DNA from: Panagrolaimus kolymaensis
Lineage: Eukaryota > Nematoda > Chromadorea > Rhabditida > Panagrolaimidae
Length of the DNA stretch: 64,000 bases
NCBI GenBank assembly: GCA_028622995.1
Contig: JAJQJQ010000055.1
Coordinates: 1,054,001 to 1,118,000 of the forward strand
Direction: 5' to 3'
Position numbers and translations under genes: made by a program. This document shows, piece after piece, positions 62,670 to 64,000 of this stretch (position 1 is the stretch's first letter; each line of letters begins with the position of its first letter). The notes beneath the pieces were generated by a model. That model searched no databases, was not told where the DNA came from, and was given only the letters and a program-made list of their open reading frames with translations.

Positions 62670-63936
62670 ATGAATCTCCTCAGTAAGTCAATTATTTGTT
62701 TGATGGCTTTCATCTTCCATATTTATGAGGTCGTCAATTTTAATATTATTTTCCACTTCTTTTTTAACTTTTGTTTCCAAAGTCGAATGCCAAGGTGGCG
62801 GTACTTTTGCAGAATTATTAAGTCAGTGAACTCGAATTTAAAAGTTTTTTTTACGCAAATATATTTTTATAGCTCGATGTGAAGCAAAGCCCAATTCACC
62901 TGAGTGTAGACCTCCGACAACAAAACAAACTAAACCACCAACAACAAAGCCACCGCCACCTCCAGGTGAACCTGTTTTAAATGTCACCATGAGTACCACA
63001 ACTTTGGAACCTACATTAGCGTAAGTTTATCAATGTAAAATAAGCAAATTTTTTTTTCTAAATTAGTTTATTACTTTTTATATCAAAGTTAAGAAGCTCA
63101 ATTAAAACGGTTGAAAGCTAGAAAAATAAAAATTTAATAGGTTTCTTGAAGAAAAAAATCACCATAATTTTTGGAACTTTGATTATTTGATTTCAGACCA
63201 ACTACTTATGATCCATTAATTGGAACAACAGCCCAACAAGCTCCAGTTTTAGTTATTGATAACCCATTTCCTAAAAAACTAGTGACTTTTTGTCAAATTC
63301 AGTAAGCATTTTTGTTTGTTTTAATTTTTATCAATAAAAAATACATTTTTTAGCACCAAACTTCAACAAGATAGATTTTGTTTTGGAAACTTGGATGCAT
63401 TTTTAATTGCATGTCCCAAAGGAAATCCCCCTTTGCATTTAGTTCCATTTTGTTTTGGTTTTCAAGATAAATGCAATAAACTTTCATATCCCGATGATTC
63501 ATGGTGCGTGAAAGAATTTAATCAATATGAACGATTTTGTAAATCCACGGGTCGATATAATTGCACAAATTCTGATAAACTTTGCAATGGAAGAGTTGAT
63601 TTTTCGTGTCATTGCGAACCTTATTCGTGTTTAGTCAAAAAATATGGTTTATCCACAGCTGAATGGTGTCAAAGATACGAATTATATTGCGACGCAGAAA
63701 TGAGAGAAGCTACAAGCGAAAATTTATTAAATTTACTCACAACCACCGTAAATGTTCACAAACAATGTTTACTTTATTTAAATATTGCGAGAACCATTTG
63801 CATTCCATTTCGGGTGGATTTTGATTTCAATCGATGCGTAAAATTTTTATTTGATTGCGAATTAATTTCAACTTTTGAAAAAGAAGATTTATATTTTGGT
63901 AGAGCTGGACCTTTGGGGGCTGGTGGTGGTAAATAA
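62670..63936 (+). CDS. Cysteine-rich nematode-specific secreted protein
   Basis: Phase-consistent exons: 62670-62682 (5' end uncertain; an in-frame ATG also occurs at 62640), 62783-62821, 62873-63020, 63197-63301 and 63354-63936. The reading runs [34 protein letters not shown], then a Thr/Pro-rich linker ([15 protein letters not shown]), then a globular domain of about 190 aa with at least 17 cysteines in spaced pairs ([32 protein letters not shown]). I do not recognise the domain; it resembles unnamed nematode secreted Cys-rich proteins. A signal peptide is expected but not captured by this model: reading on from the same ATG without splicing gives [14 protein letters not shown], which looks like one but does not splice in phase. 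The stop is TAA at 63934-63936. Confidence 0.75.
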
Positions 63937-64000
63937 TTTATTTAATGTTGACCAGAATTTTAAATATTTAAATAAATATTTGTTAATTATTCCGAAAACT

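Overview
The window is nematode nuclear DNA. It is very AT-rich, with short introns ending in TTTTAG or TTTCAG, C. elegans-type gene structures and nematode-specific families such as an FLP neuropeptide and IRG-7-like lectin/vWA proteins. Homologues of C. elegans genes are clear but the sequence is not Caenorhabditis-like. A clade IV (Panagrolaimus/tylenchine-type) worm is my inference. Exon coordinates were worked out by hand from splice signals and frame continuity and are given in the evidence fields.

Layout. 2-592 (+): 3' end of a Q/N-rich protein. 1614-2601 (-): thymidine kinase. 4314-12780 (-): a complete 12-exon Sidekick/RIG-4 adhesion molecule of about 2398 aa ending in a PDZ ligand, followed by about 7 kb of gene-poor A/T-tract DNA. 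19863-20230 (-): a small secreted peptide precursor. 21.7-24.8 kb: a graveyard of decayed gene pieces (BTB-like start, phosphatase-like fragment) mixed with at least four copies of a hairpin-bearing repeat. 25447-26396 (+): a fast-evolving F-box/LRR-like gene. 26574-27955 (-): a NOL8 C-terminal-type protein with an apparent frameshift. 28.2-30.0 kb (+): decayed, internally duplicated coding sequence. 30348-31771 (-): a compact protein kinase. 32338-34242 (-): DNase II. 37305-39398 (+): a GH20 hexosaminidase. 40129-42499 (-): MICU1-type mitochondrial calcium gatekeeper. 43405-44633 (-): BNIP3/DCT-1 mitophagy receptor. 47.8-48.6 kb: an ABCF pseudogene fragment and a decayed paralogue of the 25.4 kb gene. 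49174-50336 (-): ARL3. 51431-52971 (-): FLP-32 neuropeptide precursor. 54842-61982 (-): a 14-exon IRG-7-like secreted protein with four vWA-like domains, EGF repeats and a C-type lectin domain, with one frameshift. 62670-63936 (+): a cysteine-rich secreted protein.

Most genes are independent housekeeping, neuronal or secreted functions. The best functional pairing is micu-1 next to dct-1, both mitochondrial, on the same strand. Several genes probably receive a spliced leader, since a TTTCAG-type acceptor lies just 5' of the ATG. Two single-base length differences inside otherwise clean coding exons (27.90 kb, 58.26 kb) look like uncorrected assembly indels. I found no RNA genes, CRISPR arrays or intact transposase genes.
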